Source: JAHEGP01 sp963792875 (GTDB lineage: Bacteria; Pseudomonadota; Gammaproteobacteria; Pseudomonadales; JAHEGP01). Taken from it: 64,000 bases of DNA. The stretch is taken from positions 372,001 to 436,000 of the forward strand of contig CAWBXV010000010.1 in the NCBI GenBank assembly GCA_963792875.1. The letters run 5' to 3'. Below are positions 44,250 through 55,777 of the stretch, piece after piece. Both the position numbers and the translations under genes were made by a program. Each line of letters begins with the position of its first letter. Position 1 is the stretch's first letter. The notes under the pieces are model-generated. The model saw only the letters and a list, made by a program, of their open reading frames with translations, ran no database searches and had not been told where the DNA came from.

Positions 44250-45455
44250 CTAGCGCGCGGCGATACCAGGCGGTGCCGCTTCCCAGGGATAGCCCGCCTT
44301 GGCCTGAGCAAAGGCGAAATCGTAGAGGCGCCGCATGTAGTCGAGGCCGGCACGCTTTTCCATGTCTTTGGCGAAGCTCTGGGGAATATAGGCCAGCCGG
44401 TATTCCAGGCCATCGCGCCGCGCGGTGTAGTACATGCGAAAGAGGTCGCCGATCCCCTGCGTGCGGATGAGGCTGCTGATGGTGCGGCCACCCAGAGACA
44501 GCAGCTTGCCCTCCACCGTCTCCCAGTCCGGCTCGAGGTAGCCGTTGCGGATAATGTATGCCCTGGCCGGATGGCGCACTTTGAGCTTCGCCAGCACGTC
44601 CTTCCAATTGATCTGCGCCTGATAGAGAAACACCTGCTCGGTCACCCCGCCGTCGACGTGCAGTTCCTGGTAGCCGCGCCCGCCCGCCTCCACCTCGAAG
44701 ACGACCGGGGGCAGCGCGATCGGGATCGAGGCCGAGGCCAGCATGATCTTGCGGATCAGCTCCACGGCGCCCGGCTGGGCGCTGGCGGCGATCCTGCCGA
44801 TGTCCCACAGGACGGGGCGGGACGCGTCGAGGTTGGTGGTGCCGATAAACAGCTGGCGCCCCTTGCGGTACTCGTAGGCGATCCTGCCCACCACCTCCGG
44901 CGTCAGGTAGCGCTCGATGACGGCCTGCATCGGCGTGCTGTCGGCCACCGCGTCGTTGCGAATGACATTGCGCAGAGGGCGCCGCTTGACGAGGTCCTCC
45001 ATGGCATAGCCGGTATACACCGCCTTGATGTCAGCGTCGTAGCGGGAACCCAGGAAGGCGAAGGGCGCGATCAGCGCGCCGGTGCTGATGCCGGTCACGA
45101 TGGTGAATTCGGGCCTGTTGCCGGCGGCGGTCCAGCCCGCCAGCAGCCCCGCCGCGAACGCGCCGTTCTCGCCGCCGCCCGACAGCGCCAGGTAGTGGTG
45201 ATCGCGCTCCATGACGCCGGCGTACTCGGCGCGCAGCTGCTGCTCTGATGCCGCTTCAAATTCACCCTGCGACTCGGACCGCGCGTCACCCCAATGGCGC
45301 AGGTCGGACCGGCCCAGCACGGTGGCCTGGTCGGCAAGCTCCCGGGGCAGCGGCGCCTCGCGAGGCGGCGCCGCGGCGCAGGCCGCCAGTGTCAGGACGC
45401 TGAGCGACACCAGCACACGGCGCGTCACGCGAGAACGATGGCTAGCATAGGCCAT
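44250..45455 (-). CDS. patatin-like phospholipase lipoprotein
   Basis: A 401-residue lipid acyl hydrolase attached to the envelope. The start at 45455 gives a signal with lipobox LAAC (Cys26). The patatin domain has the oxyanion loop SGGGENGAF (92-100), the nucleophile GISTG (Ser124) and the catalytic aspartate in the DGGV motif. Both dyad residues are intact. Family members release fatty acids from membrane phospholipids. Longer starts upstream would put a polar stretch before the signal and are rejected. It is flanked by cusA upstream and the DUF900 hydrolase downstream, all on the minus strand, with gaps near 200 bp. Confidence 0.9.
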   Translation of the reverse strand: MAYASHRSRVTRRVLVSLSVLTLAACAAAPPREAPLPRELADQATVLGRSDLRHWGDARSESQGEFEAASEQQLRAEYAGVMERDHHYLALSGGGENGAFAAGLLAGWTAAGNRPEFTIVTGISTGALIAPFAFLGSRYDADIKAVYTGYAMEDLVKRRPLRNVIRNDAVADSTPMQAVIERYLTPEVVGRIAYEYRKGRQLFIGTTNLDASRPVLWDIGRIAASAQPGAVELIRKIMLASASIPIALPPVVFEVEAGGRGYQELHVDGGVTEQVFLYQAQINWKDVLAKLKVRHPARAYIIRNGYLEPDWETVEGKLLSLGGRTISSLIRTQGIGDLFRMYYTARRDGLEYRLAYIPQSFAKDMEKRAGLDYMRRLYDFAFAQAKAGYPWEAAPPGIAAR

Positions 45456-45675
45456 GATGGGGTTTTCTCTCCGGCAGTCCATTTCGACAACGTGCCGCGC
45501 ACGGGGCAACGACACCTCACTTGCCACCCCGCGCAGCGGATCGGCCCTGGATGGCCAGCATTGTGTCCGTTCGGGTGCGACAATTCAAGCCGGCCCGGGG
45601 GGGCGGCACGCCACCGGGGCCGAGCGTCGTGTCGACACGGCGCGGGGACGGCTGTCGCCAAGCCGGGCGCAGCGA

Positions 45676-48801
<3,126 letters not shown>

Positions 48802-48918
48802 GGCGCGACGCACCCGCGGCCGCGCCGGGTCAGCGGCAGCATCCGGCGGGACCGGGGGCGCCGGGCCGGTGGCGGCGCCGGTTGCCGGGCCGCAGCGCGA
48901 TGGCCGTCCACCGGGCCG

Positions 48919-50433
48919 CTAGTGCTTACCATGGGCGGGCGCCTCCTGGCCGGCGGCAGCCCCGGGCACGTGGATGCCGGCGATCTCGTAGTGATCCTCG
49001 CCGCTGCGGCGGATCTGCAGGTGGACGGTCATGCCGGGGCGCAGCCCCGCGATATCGACCTCATCGGTGACCAGCAGGTCCATGGTCATGCGCGGCCAGC
49101 GCCAGACCTCGATGGGGACATGGGTGACCTTCAGCATGCGGTGCCCGGCCATGACGCCGTCGATGGTCGCCTCGACCCACACCGCGTCCGGCCTCGCGTC
49201 GCTCTGGGCGTGGTGCATGCGCCCGAAATCGGCGGTCTTGCTGGACTCGGAATCGATCAGAAACTGCGCCGAGGTGACCACCTCGTCGCCCTCCCGCAGC
49301 CCGCGCAGGATTTCCACGCTGACGTCATCCATGCGGCCGGCGGTCACGGCGACGGCCTGGAAGCGCCCGTCGCCCAGGCTCAGCACCGCCCGGTCCATGC
49401 TGCCCGTGCGGATCAGCGCCTCGCGGGGCACCACCAGGGCCTCGCCGCCGCGCTGGGCGTGGATGGCCACCTGGGCGAACATATTGGGTTTGAGCGCGCG
49501 GTCGGCATTATCGAAGCGCATACGCACCACGACGGTGCGGTTGTTGGCGTTGAGCGCGGGATAGACGTAGTCGACCTGCCCCTCCCAGCGGCGGCCGGGC
49601 AGGTAGTCCAGCGTCATGGTCACCGGCGTGCGGACCGCGACGAGCGCGGCCTGCCGCTCGAACACCTCGGCCTCCACCCACACCTCGCCCAGCGCGCCGA
49701 TGGACATCAGGGTGGTGCCGGGCTGCACATAGAAGCCCTCGCGGATGTTGAGGTTGTCGATGACGCCGGCCTGGGGCGCAAAAAAGGTGACGGTCTGCTG
49801 CACCCGCCGCTGCCGCCGCAGCCGGGCGATCAGGCTGGCGGGGACCTGCAGCGCCTGCAGGCGCTCCTGGGACGCGGCGATCAGGCGCTCGCTGTTGCGC
49901 TCCAGCGCCAGCACCATCTCCTCCTGGGCGTTGACCAGGGCGGGGGAATAGAGATCGTACAGCGGCTGGCCGGCCTCGACCGGATCGCCCTGGGCCTTGA
50001 CATAGAGCCGGTCGATCCAGCCCTCGAGCCGCGGGTGGATGTGGACGAGCTTGTCCTCGTCGAAGCGCACGTAGCCCACGGTGCTGATCTCGGCCTGCAG
50101 CACGCGGCGCGCGGCCACCGCCGTGCGCACGCCCAGCTTGTTCACCACGTCCGGCGAAATGGTCACCACGCCCTCGGCGCCGCCGGCCGCGTCGTCGGCA
50201 TAGACGGGCACCAGGTCCATGCCCATCGGCGACTTGCCGGGTCGGTCCCGGCGGTAGTTCGGGTCCATCGGCGCCACCCAGTAGAGGGGCTGGCGCTCAG
50301 CGGCGGCGGTCCCGGCGGCAGCGGCCGGGTGTTCAGCGACCGGGAGCAGCGCCCGCTGCACCAGCAGCACGCCCAGAACGCCCAGCGCGATGCCACCGAG
50401 GATCATGCGGTACGATGTCTGCCTGGGCGCCAT
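48919..50433 (-). CDS. cusB: RND periplasmic adaptor CusB
   Basis: A 504-residue membrane-fusion protein that links CusA to the outer-membrane channel and hands over Cu(I)/Ag(I). One N-terminal membrane anchor (14-26) is followed by a metal-binding module YWVAPMDPNYRRDRPGKSPM then GMDLVPVY with methionine ligands. The alpha-hairpin, lipoyl and beta-barrel domains follow, with VGYVRFDEDKLVHIHPRLEG typical for CusB. The C-terminal extra domain seen in CusB relatives is present. It starts 3 bases after the cusC-like gene and precedes cusA by 117 bp. Confidence 0.93.
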   Translation of the reverse strand: MAPRQTSYRMILGGIALGVLGVLLVQRALLPVAEHPAAAAGTAAAERQPLYWVAPMDPNYRRDRPGKSPMGMDLVPVYADDAAGGAEGVVTISPDVVNKLGVRTAVAARRVLQAEISTVGYVRFDEDKLVHIHPRLEGWIDRLYVKAQGDPVEAGQPLYDLYSPALVNAQEEMVLALERNSERLIAASQERLQALQVPASLIARLRRQRRVQQTVTFFAPQAGVIDNLNIREGFYVQPGTTLMSIGALGEVWVEAEVFERQAALVAVRTPVTMTLDYLPGRRWEGQVDYVYPALNANNRTVVVRMRFDNADRALKPNMFAQVAIHAQRGGEALVVPREALIRTGSMDRAVLSLGDGRFQAVAVTAGRMDDVSVEILRGLREGDEVVTSAQFLIDSESSKTADFGRMHHAQSDARPDAVWVEATIDGVMAGHRMLKVTHVPIEVWRWPRMTMDLLVTDEVDIAGLRPGMTVHLQIRRSGEDHYEIAGIHVPGAAAGQEAPAHGKH

Positions 50434-50436
50434 GGC

Positions 50437-51825
50437 TCAAGGCTCCGTGCGGGGTCCATCGGCCACGGTCGCTGCGCCGGGGTCGCGATGAACGAAGAAA
50501 TAATTGAGCCGGGCGATCACCTTCTGCCGCTCCACGTCGATGCCCAGGGCGTCGATCAGCGCGCTCAATTCGGCAATGCGCGCGCGCGCCACCTCGGCAA
50601 AATCGCCCTCGGCGGACGTGTAGGCCGACAGCGCCGCCTCGGCCTGCTGATGCATCTGGGGCAGCAGGCGCTGCCGGTACAGCCGCTGGCGCTCGCCGAG
50701 CGTGCGGTACTGCGCCCGCGCCGACTCGAAGGCGGCGACCATATCGCGCAGCGCCAGCCACTTTTCGGATTTCACCGCCTCCGCGTTGGCGACCGCGGCC
50801 TGGAGCTCGCGGTCCTGGCGGTTGGCGGTGAACAACGGCACGTCGAGGGTGACGCCGACGGAAAAGAAATCCGCGCGGCGGGCGCCGGTGGGATCGTCGT
50901 CGCGGTAGCCGTAGCTGGCGGCGACCCCCCACTCCGGCTTGTACTTCTGCCGGGCCAGGTCGATGCCGGTGCCGGTGGCTTCGATCTTCTTGTCCAGCAT
51001 GGCGATGGCGGGGTGCCCGAGCAGGTATTGTCCCAGCAGCTGGCGGTCCGGCGGCGCGCCGCCCTCGACCCAGCGGGGATCGCGCAGGGCGGTGTCGGGC
51101 AGCGCCCGGCCGAGGCCCGGTATGCCGGCGCCGGCGGCTCCGAATCCCGCGCTGCCGCTCTCACCCAGCCATTTACCCAGGTCCTGCGCCAGGGTCTGGC
51201 CGCGCTCTTCCAGCACGGTGAAGCGGTCCGCCAGGCGGGTCAGCTCCAGCTCGGCGCGGATCACGTCCTGCTGCCGCATGCGGCGCACGGCGGCGGCATA
51301 GCCGGACATGGCCACGTCGACGAGCTGCTCGAAGTGGACGCGGTTCTGGTCGATCAAGGCGATGCTGCCCCGCGTCTTGTAAAGCTCCAGCCACAGCTCA
51401 CTGACCATCACCTCGATCCGCGCCAGGCGCTCCTGCCGCTGCAGCGGGTACTGCTCGGCCTGGAGCGCCAGCTGCTGCCGGCGCAGCTTGAGGCTGCTGC
51501 CGCGCGGGAAGGACTGGGACAGGCCGACGCTGAACTGGGTCATCGGCTCCTGATTGAAATCGAAGGTGTCGGTGGGCAGGTTCATGAAGCCGACGGCGAC
51601 TTTAGGGTCCGGCAGGGCACCGGCCGCGACGCTGGCGGCCTCGACGCTCTGCTGGGCGAGCCGGTTGCCGACCAGCCACGGATCGTGCTGCTGCGCCAGC
51701 GCGACGGCGTGCTCGAGCGGCAGCAGCGCCCCCGGCTGCGCTGAGGCGCCGCCCCATGCGGCCGGCGCCAGCGCGACCAGCACCATCGCTGCGCACCAAT
51801 CCCTGCCTGTGTTCTCGAAGGACAT
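50437..51825 (-). CDS. cusC: TolC-family outer-membrane channel (CusC-like)
   Basis: A 462-residue outer-membrane efflux protein with a cleavable signal (SAQP) but no lipobox, unlike E. coli CusC. The two repeated OEP domains are long helices with Ala/Gln/Arg heptads (for example LKLRRQQLALQAEQYPLQRQ), separated by beta-strand segments. Metal-efflux TolC relatives show the same FMNLPTDTFDFNQEPMTQ stretch. It is the first gene of the cus operon. The start at 51825 has GGAG 6 bases upstream; the open frame extends further but codes an implausible Arg/Gly-rich leader. The symbol indicates role rather than strict orthology. Confidence 0.88.
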   Translation of the reverse strand: MSFENTGRDWCAAMVLVALAPAAWGGASAQPGALLPLEHAVALAQQHDPWLVGNRLAQQSVEAASVAAGALPDPKVAVGFMNLPTDTFDFNQEPMTQFSVGLSQSFPRGSSLKLRRQQLALQAEQYPLQRQERLARIEVMVSELWLELYKTRGSIALIDQNRVHFEQLVDVAMSGYAAAVRRMRQQDVIRAELELTRLADRFTVLEERGQTLAQDLGKWLGESGSAGFGAAGAGIPGLGRALPDTALRDPRWVEGGAPPDRQLLGQYLLGHPAIAMLDKKIEATGTGIDLARQKYKPEWGVAASYGYRDDDPTGARRADFFSVGVTLDVPLFTANRQDRELQAAVANAEAVKSEKWLALRDMVAAFESARAQYRTLGERQRLYRQRLLPQMHQQAEAALSAYTSAEGDFAEVARARIAELSALIDALGIDVERQKVIARLNYFFVHRDPGAATVADGPRTEP

Positions 51826-51931
51826 CACTGCTCCGTTGCGTTCCGGTCGCGCCACCCCTGTCGGGGCTGGCAGCAGCATAGCACCGACCAGCCTGCGCGC
51901 CCAAAGCGAATGCGCCTGGCAAAGCCTCGCG

Positions 51932-51970
51932 GCCTCGCCAATGCGCCTCGCCAATACGCCTCGCCGTTGG
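51932..51970. repeat. 13-bp tandem repeat, three copies
   Basis: Units GCCTCGCCAATGC, GCCTCGCCAATAC and GCCTCGCCGTTGG follow each other directly. A partial copy precedes them. The array lies 107 bp upstream of the cusC-like start. Confidence 0.75.
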
Positions 51971-52073
51971 CAGCCCGGACACCCGCGTTGCGGCCCAGCC
52001 AAGGCGGCGCAGCGGATTACCTGGCCGACAATGGTGCCTGCCTCTTGTACCTTCCTCCGAAAGGATTAAGATA

Positions 52074-52087
52074 CCCGCGGCCGCGGG
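52074..52087. promoter_or_regulatory. 14-bp perfect GC palindrome
   Basis: CCCGCGGCCGCGGG is a perfect palindrome with ATA/TAT-like flanks on each side. It lies about 175 bp upstream of the small His/Cys gene, and could be an operator or merely a consequence of high G+C. Confidence 0.3.
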
Positions 52088-52262
52088 CATATCACCCACC
52101 CGGCCGCACTGGGCGCCCCAGCCGCCGCGGAGCGATTGCGGGCAGGGTTCAGCGACGCCTGGATGTCCCTGAGCCAGGAATTGCCAGGGCATCATCCGCT
52201 GGCGCGCCAAGGATGCGACCGCCGCATTAAACGCCATTGGCTTCTGGAATTCTACTGCCGCC

Positions 52263-52544
52263 ATGTTCGCTTCGCTGACCGCAAGACTCGCCCTGATCGC
52301 CGCACTGGTGTGCTGCCAGGCGCTGTATGCCGGACACAGCGTCAAGCATCACTCCGACCACCCGTCCGAGTGCCAGGTCTGCCTGCAGACCTCCGCCAGC
52401 GGCGCGATGCTGCCCAGCCGCGTGATCGAACACCCGGTAGTGCTCCACGCGCCGGACCGTCCGCAACACTACCTCGCGCCCGCGGCACGGGCCTATGGCG
52501 CCGTTTCCCACCCCAGCCGCGCACCCCCCGCCTCCCCGGTTTGA
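52263..52544 (+). CDS. small exported His/Cys-rich protein near zinc transporter
   Basis: A 93-residue protein with a signal peptide (1-22) followed by a metal-binding-like cluster: GHSVKHHSDHPSECQVC, with five histidines and two cysteines within 20 residues. The remainder is a Pro/Ala/His-containing tail. Similar short periplasmic proteins are often encoded next to zinc uptake genes, as here. It may hold zinc or copper in the periplasm; this is inferred. The ribosome-binding site is weak. A strong intrinsic terminator follows, so it may be expressed apart from the downstream genes. Confidence 0.68.
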   Translation: MFASLTARLALIAALVCCQALYAGHSVKHHSDHPSECQVCLQTSASGAMLPSRVIEHPVVLHAPDRPQHYLAPAARAYGAVSHPSRAPPASPV

Positions 52545-52553
52545 CTGAAAATG

Positions 52554-52589
52554 GGCGGCGCTGCCACGGCACCGCCGCCTGGGTTTTTT
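52554..52589 (+). terminator. intrinsic terminator or attenuator
   Basis: GGCGGCG (52554-52560) and CGCCGCC (52573-52579) form a strong stem whose interior can also pair, followed after TGGG by six T residues (52584-52589). It stands between the small His/Cys gene and the outer-membrane protein gene on the same strand. Confidence 0.88.
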
Positions 52590-52611
52590 CAATGAACCAG
52601 GACGGCCACCC

Positions 52612-53982
52612 ATGCCATACCGACGATTGTCATTCAGGACAGCGGCCCTTGCGCTCGCCACAGCGGCGGCAACCCAGGCGACCCTGGCGGACGAGACCAT
52701 CGATGCCCTCAAGGCGGAACTCGACGCCCTCAAGGCCCAGTACGAAGCGCGCATACAGGCCCTCGAACAACGCCTGAATGCCGCCGAGCAGCAGCTCGCC
52801 GGGGAACAGCAGCAGCCGGCGGCGGAAGCTGTCGGCAGTGAGGCCGCAGCTGCCAGCCCCCCCGACAGCAGCTATGCCAGCGCCGGCAACGAGTTCAACC
52901 CAGCCATCGGCGTGATCCTCAATGGCGCCTACCGCGCCTACGAGCAGGACCCCGGGGACTATTACCTGCCCGGACTTCCCGCCGCCGGAGGACCGCCGGA
53001 GGCAGGCTTCAGTATCGGCGAGAGCGAGCTGATCTTCGCCGCCAACATCGACGACTGGTTCTACGGTCGCGTGACGGCGGCAGTGGAGCAGGAGGACGAC
53101 GCGTTCAGCATCAGCCTGGAAGAGGCCTTCGTGGACACCCTGAGCCTGCCCGCCGGCACCGCCGTGCGCTTCGGCCGGTTTTACTCATCGGTCGGCTATC
53201 TCAACGACAAGCACGCCCACAGCTGGGATTTTGCCGACCAGGCCCTGCCCTACAGCGCCTTTCTGGACACCCAGTACGGCGACGATGGCATCCAGCTGCG
53301 CTGGCTCGCCCCGACGGACCTCTATCTGGAGCTGGGGGCGGAAATCTTCCGGGGCTCCAGCTATCCCGCCGCGGGCGATGCCCATAACGGCAGCGGCGCC
53401 CGCAGCCTGTTTGTGCATGTCGGCGGCGATGTCGGCATCAGCAACAGCTGGACCGCGGGACTCTCGTGGTTGAACGCCGAGGCGCGGCGCGGCGATGCCG
53501 CCAGCGGGGACGACACCCCGTCCTTTGACGGCACCACGGAGATCTATATTGCCGATTTCGTGTGGAAGTGGGCGCCCAACGGCAACTATCGCGACCGCAA
53601 CCTGATCTTCCAGACGGAATACCTGGCGCGCAACGAGCACGGCAGCTACCTGCTCTCGGGCAGCGATGGCCCCGCATCGATCAACGCCGACTCCTCGGGC
53701 TGGTACACGCAGCTGATCTACCAGTGGCGGCCGGGCTGGCGCGGGGGCCTGCGGCTGGACGGGCTGCGCCTGGAAGACCCCGGCCCTGAATTCGCCGGCA
53801 GCGGGCTCGAGGTCCTGGGCGATGACCCCCTGCGCTATACGTTGATGCTGGATTACTCCCACAGCGAGTTTTCCCGCATCCGCCTGCAGTTCGAGCGCGA
53901 CGAGAGCGGCAACGAGAGCAACAACCAGTTCACTGTGCAGTACCTCATGAGCATCGGCGCCCATGGCGCCCACGAATTCTAG
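52612..53982 (+). CDS. unrecognised outer-membrane beta-barrel with N-terminal coiled coil
   Basis: A 456-residue protein. The signal peptide ends near LADE. Residues 28-66 form a coiled coil (DALKAELDALKAQYEARIQA and following), as in trimeric porins such as OprO/LbtU types. The rest has many alternating hydrophobic strands, aromatic girdles and acidic loops, ending in a typical strand ending in Phe (HEF). It is probably a porin or specific channel. The next two genes encode a zinc-type binding protein and permease with only 9 bases between the first two, so it is likely to pass the metal through the outer membrane. It is not a TonB-dependent receptor, since no plug domain is seen. Confidence 0.75.
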   Translation: MPYRRLSFRTAALALATAAATQATLADETIDALKAELDALKAQYEARIQALEQRLNAAEQQLAGEQQQPAAEAVGSEAAAASPPDSSYASAGNEFNPAIGVILNGAYRAYEQDPGDYYLPGLPAAGGPPEAGFSIGESELIFAANIDDWFYGRVTAAVEQEDDAFSISLEEAFVDTLSLPAGTAVRFGRFYSSVGYLNDKHAHSWDFADQALPYSAFLDTQYGDDGIQLRWLAPTDLYLELGAEIFRGSSYPAAGDAHNGSGARSLFVHVGGDVGISNSWTAGLSWLNAEARRGDAASGDDTPSFDGTTEIYIADFVWKWAPNGNYRDRNLIFQTEYLARNEHGSYLLSGSDGPASINADSSGWYTQLIYQWRPGWRGGLRLDGLRLEDPGPEFAGSGLEVLGDDPLRYTLMLDYSHSEFSRIRLQFERDESGNESNNQFTVQYLMSIGAHGAHEF

Positions 53983-53991
53983 GACATTGCG

Positions 53992-54915
53992 ATGACATAC
54001 CAGACGATGCTGAAACTCTGTTCCGCCATGGTGCTGCTGGCCTCCGCCCACGCCCAGGCGGTGGTGCAGGTGTTCGCCTGCGAGCCCGAATGGGCGGCCC
54101 TGGCCGGGGAGATCGGCGGCAGCAACATCAAGGCCACCTCCGCCACCACTGCCCTGCAGGACCCCCACTACATCCAGGCCAGGCCCAGCCTGATAGCGGG
54201 GGTTCGCAAGGCGGACCTGCTCATCTGTTCCGGCTCGGGCCTGGAAGACGGCTGGCTGCCGCTGCTGCTGCGCAAGGGTGGCAACTCGAACATACAGCCC
54301 GGCCAACCCGGCCACCTGATGGCCAGCCAGTATGTGAACCGGCTGGAGATACCGGCGGTGCTGGACCGGGCGCAGGGCGATCTGCACGCCCAGGGCAACC
54401 CGCACATCCAGACCGACCCCCGCAACATCGCCCTGGTCGCCCGGGTAGTCGCCGAGCGCCTGCAGCAGCTCGATCCGGGCCATGCCGCCAGCTACCGCGA
54501 GGGCCTGGCCGCGTTCGAGGACAAGTGGAACGCGGCCATCGCCACCTGGCAGCGCGAGGCGGCGCCGCTGCGGGGCAAGCGCGTGGTGCTGCATCACAGA
54601 AGCTGGGCCTATCTCGAAAACTGGCTCGGACTGGAGGAAGCGGCAACGCTCGAAGCCAAGCCGGGGGTGCCGCCCAGCGCCGCTCACCTGAACGAATTGC
54701 TGGTGCAGTTGAAGGCAGCGCCCGCCGCGCTGATCATCCGGGCGCCCTACCAGGACCCCAAGCCCTCCGAGTGGCTCACGAAACAGACCGGCATACCCAA
54801 CGCCGCGCTGCCCTTTACGGTGGGTGGCAGTGCCGAGGCGACCGACCTCTACAGCCTGTTCGACGCCACCATCCGCATACTCCTGGATACGATGGAGCCC
54901 GCCAGTGACCGGTGA
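53992..54915 (+). CDS. znuA: zinc/manganese ABC transporter substrate-binding protein
   Basis: A 307-residue cluster A-I metal-binding protein. A signal peptide (1-23) precedes the two-lobed domain. Likely metal ligands are His59 (DPHYIQ), His138 (NPHIQ), His201 or His202 (VLHHRSW) and an acidic residue near TDLYSLFD. The three-histidine set suits Zn2+. There is no long His-rich loop as in E. coli ZnuA. It follows the outer-membrane protein gene by 9 bases and overlaps the permease gene by 11 bases. The symbol reflects family role, not strict orthology. Confidence 0.88.
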   Translation: MTYQTMLKLCSAMVLLASAHAQAVVQVFACEPEWAALAGEIGGSNIKATSATTALQDPHYIQARPSLIAGVRKADLLICSGSGLEDGWLPLLLRKGGNSNIQPGQPGHLMASQYVNRLEIPAVLDRAQGDLHAQGNPHIQTDPRNIALVARVVAERLQQLDPGHAASYREGLAAFEDKWNAAIATWQREAAPLRGKRVVLHHRSWAYLENWLGLEEAATLEAKPGVPPSAAHLNELLVQLKAAPAALIIRAPYQDPKPSEWLTKQTGIPNAALPFTVGGSAEATDLYSLFDATIRILLDTMEPASDR

Positions 54916-55669
54916 ATTCAATGTGAACATTGTCATGCCCGCCCTGTTCGCGGGCATGCTGGTGCTGTCCACCCATGTGCCGCTGGGCAGGCGGGTGCTG
55001 GAGCGCGGCATTATTTTCATCGATCTCGCCATCGCCCAGGTGGCGGGCGTAGGCGTTATCCTCGCCGACGGCGTCGGCTGGGAAGCCCACGGCTGGGAAG
55101 TTCAGGTGGTGGCGGTGGGCGCCGCCATGATCGCCGCGCTGGGCCTGAATCTCACGGAAAAGTGGTGGCCCGATATCCAGGAAGCCCTGATCGGCGTGCT
55201 GTTCGTGCTGGCCGCGACGGCGAGCGTCCTGCTGCTGGCGGATAACCCCCACGGCGGTGAGCATCTGAAGGACCTGCTGGTCGGGCAGATCCTGTGGGTC
55301 GATTACCCGCAGCTGATTCCGGTCGCCATCGCCTATGCGCTGCTGCTCGCCTGCTGGTTCGGGCTGGGGGCCCGCATGCCCACCATCGGCTTTTATCTGG
55401 TTTTTGCCGTGGCTATCACCGCCTCGGTGCAGCTGGTAGGCATCTACCTGGTCTTCAGCAGCCTGATCCTGCCGGCCCTGGCCGCCCGCAAACTGCCGAA
55501 GCGATGGCAACTGCCGGCCGCCTGGACTATCGGGCTGCTCGCCTACCTGACCGGCATCGGGCTGTCGATGGTGTTCGACTACCCCACCGGCGCCGTGATC
55601 GTCTGGGCCATGGCCATGCTCGCCATCGCCGGCGCCTGGGTCCTGCCGGGGCTATTGCGCCAGGCCTGA
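54905..55669 (+). CDS. znuB: zinc/manganese-type ABC transporter permease
   Basis: A 254-residue permease of the ABC-3 family with about seven to eight transmembrane helices. RGIIFIDLAIAQVAGVGVIL carries the family loop that contacts the ATPase, and SLILPALAARKL lies in the last third. The likely start is GTG at 54905, overlapping the binding-protein gene; GTG at 54923 and ATG at 54935 are alternatives. No ATPase gene follows: the next gene is convergent. The required ZnuC-like subunit must be encoded elsewhere. A substrate of zinc is inferred from the neighbour. Confidence 0.87.
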   Translation: MTGEFNVNIVMPALFAGMLVLSTHVPLGRRVLERGIIFIDLAIAQVAGVGVILADGVGWEAHGWEVQVVAVGAAMIAALGLNLTEKWWPDIQEALIGVLFVLAATASVLLLADNPHGGEHLKDLLVGQILWVDYPQLIPVAIAYALLLACWFGLGARMPTIGFYLVFAVAITASVQLVGIYLVFSSLILPALAARKLPKRWQLPAAWTIGLLAYLTGIGLSMVFDYPTGAVIVWAMAMLAIAGAWVLPGLLRQA

Positions 55670-55777
55670 CGCGAATCGGCCAGGGCGGAGGCAGTCAGCC
55701 CCCGCGGGCCCGGTCGCCACCCGCGCCGCAGCGGACGTCTGCGCCACCGGTATCGGCGACCGCCGCGGCGCGGGCGA

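Larger units (their letters stand above)
51826..52262. other. intergenic region between cus and zinc-type clusters
   Basis: About 440 bp between two divergent metal clusters. It contains a 13-bp tandem repeat (51932-51970) and a 14-bp GC palindrome (52074-52087). Neither a Zur nor a CusR consensus box can be recognised. Open frames lack coding character. Confidence 0.5.
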
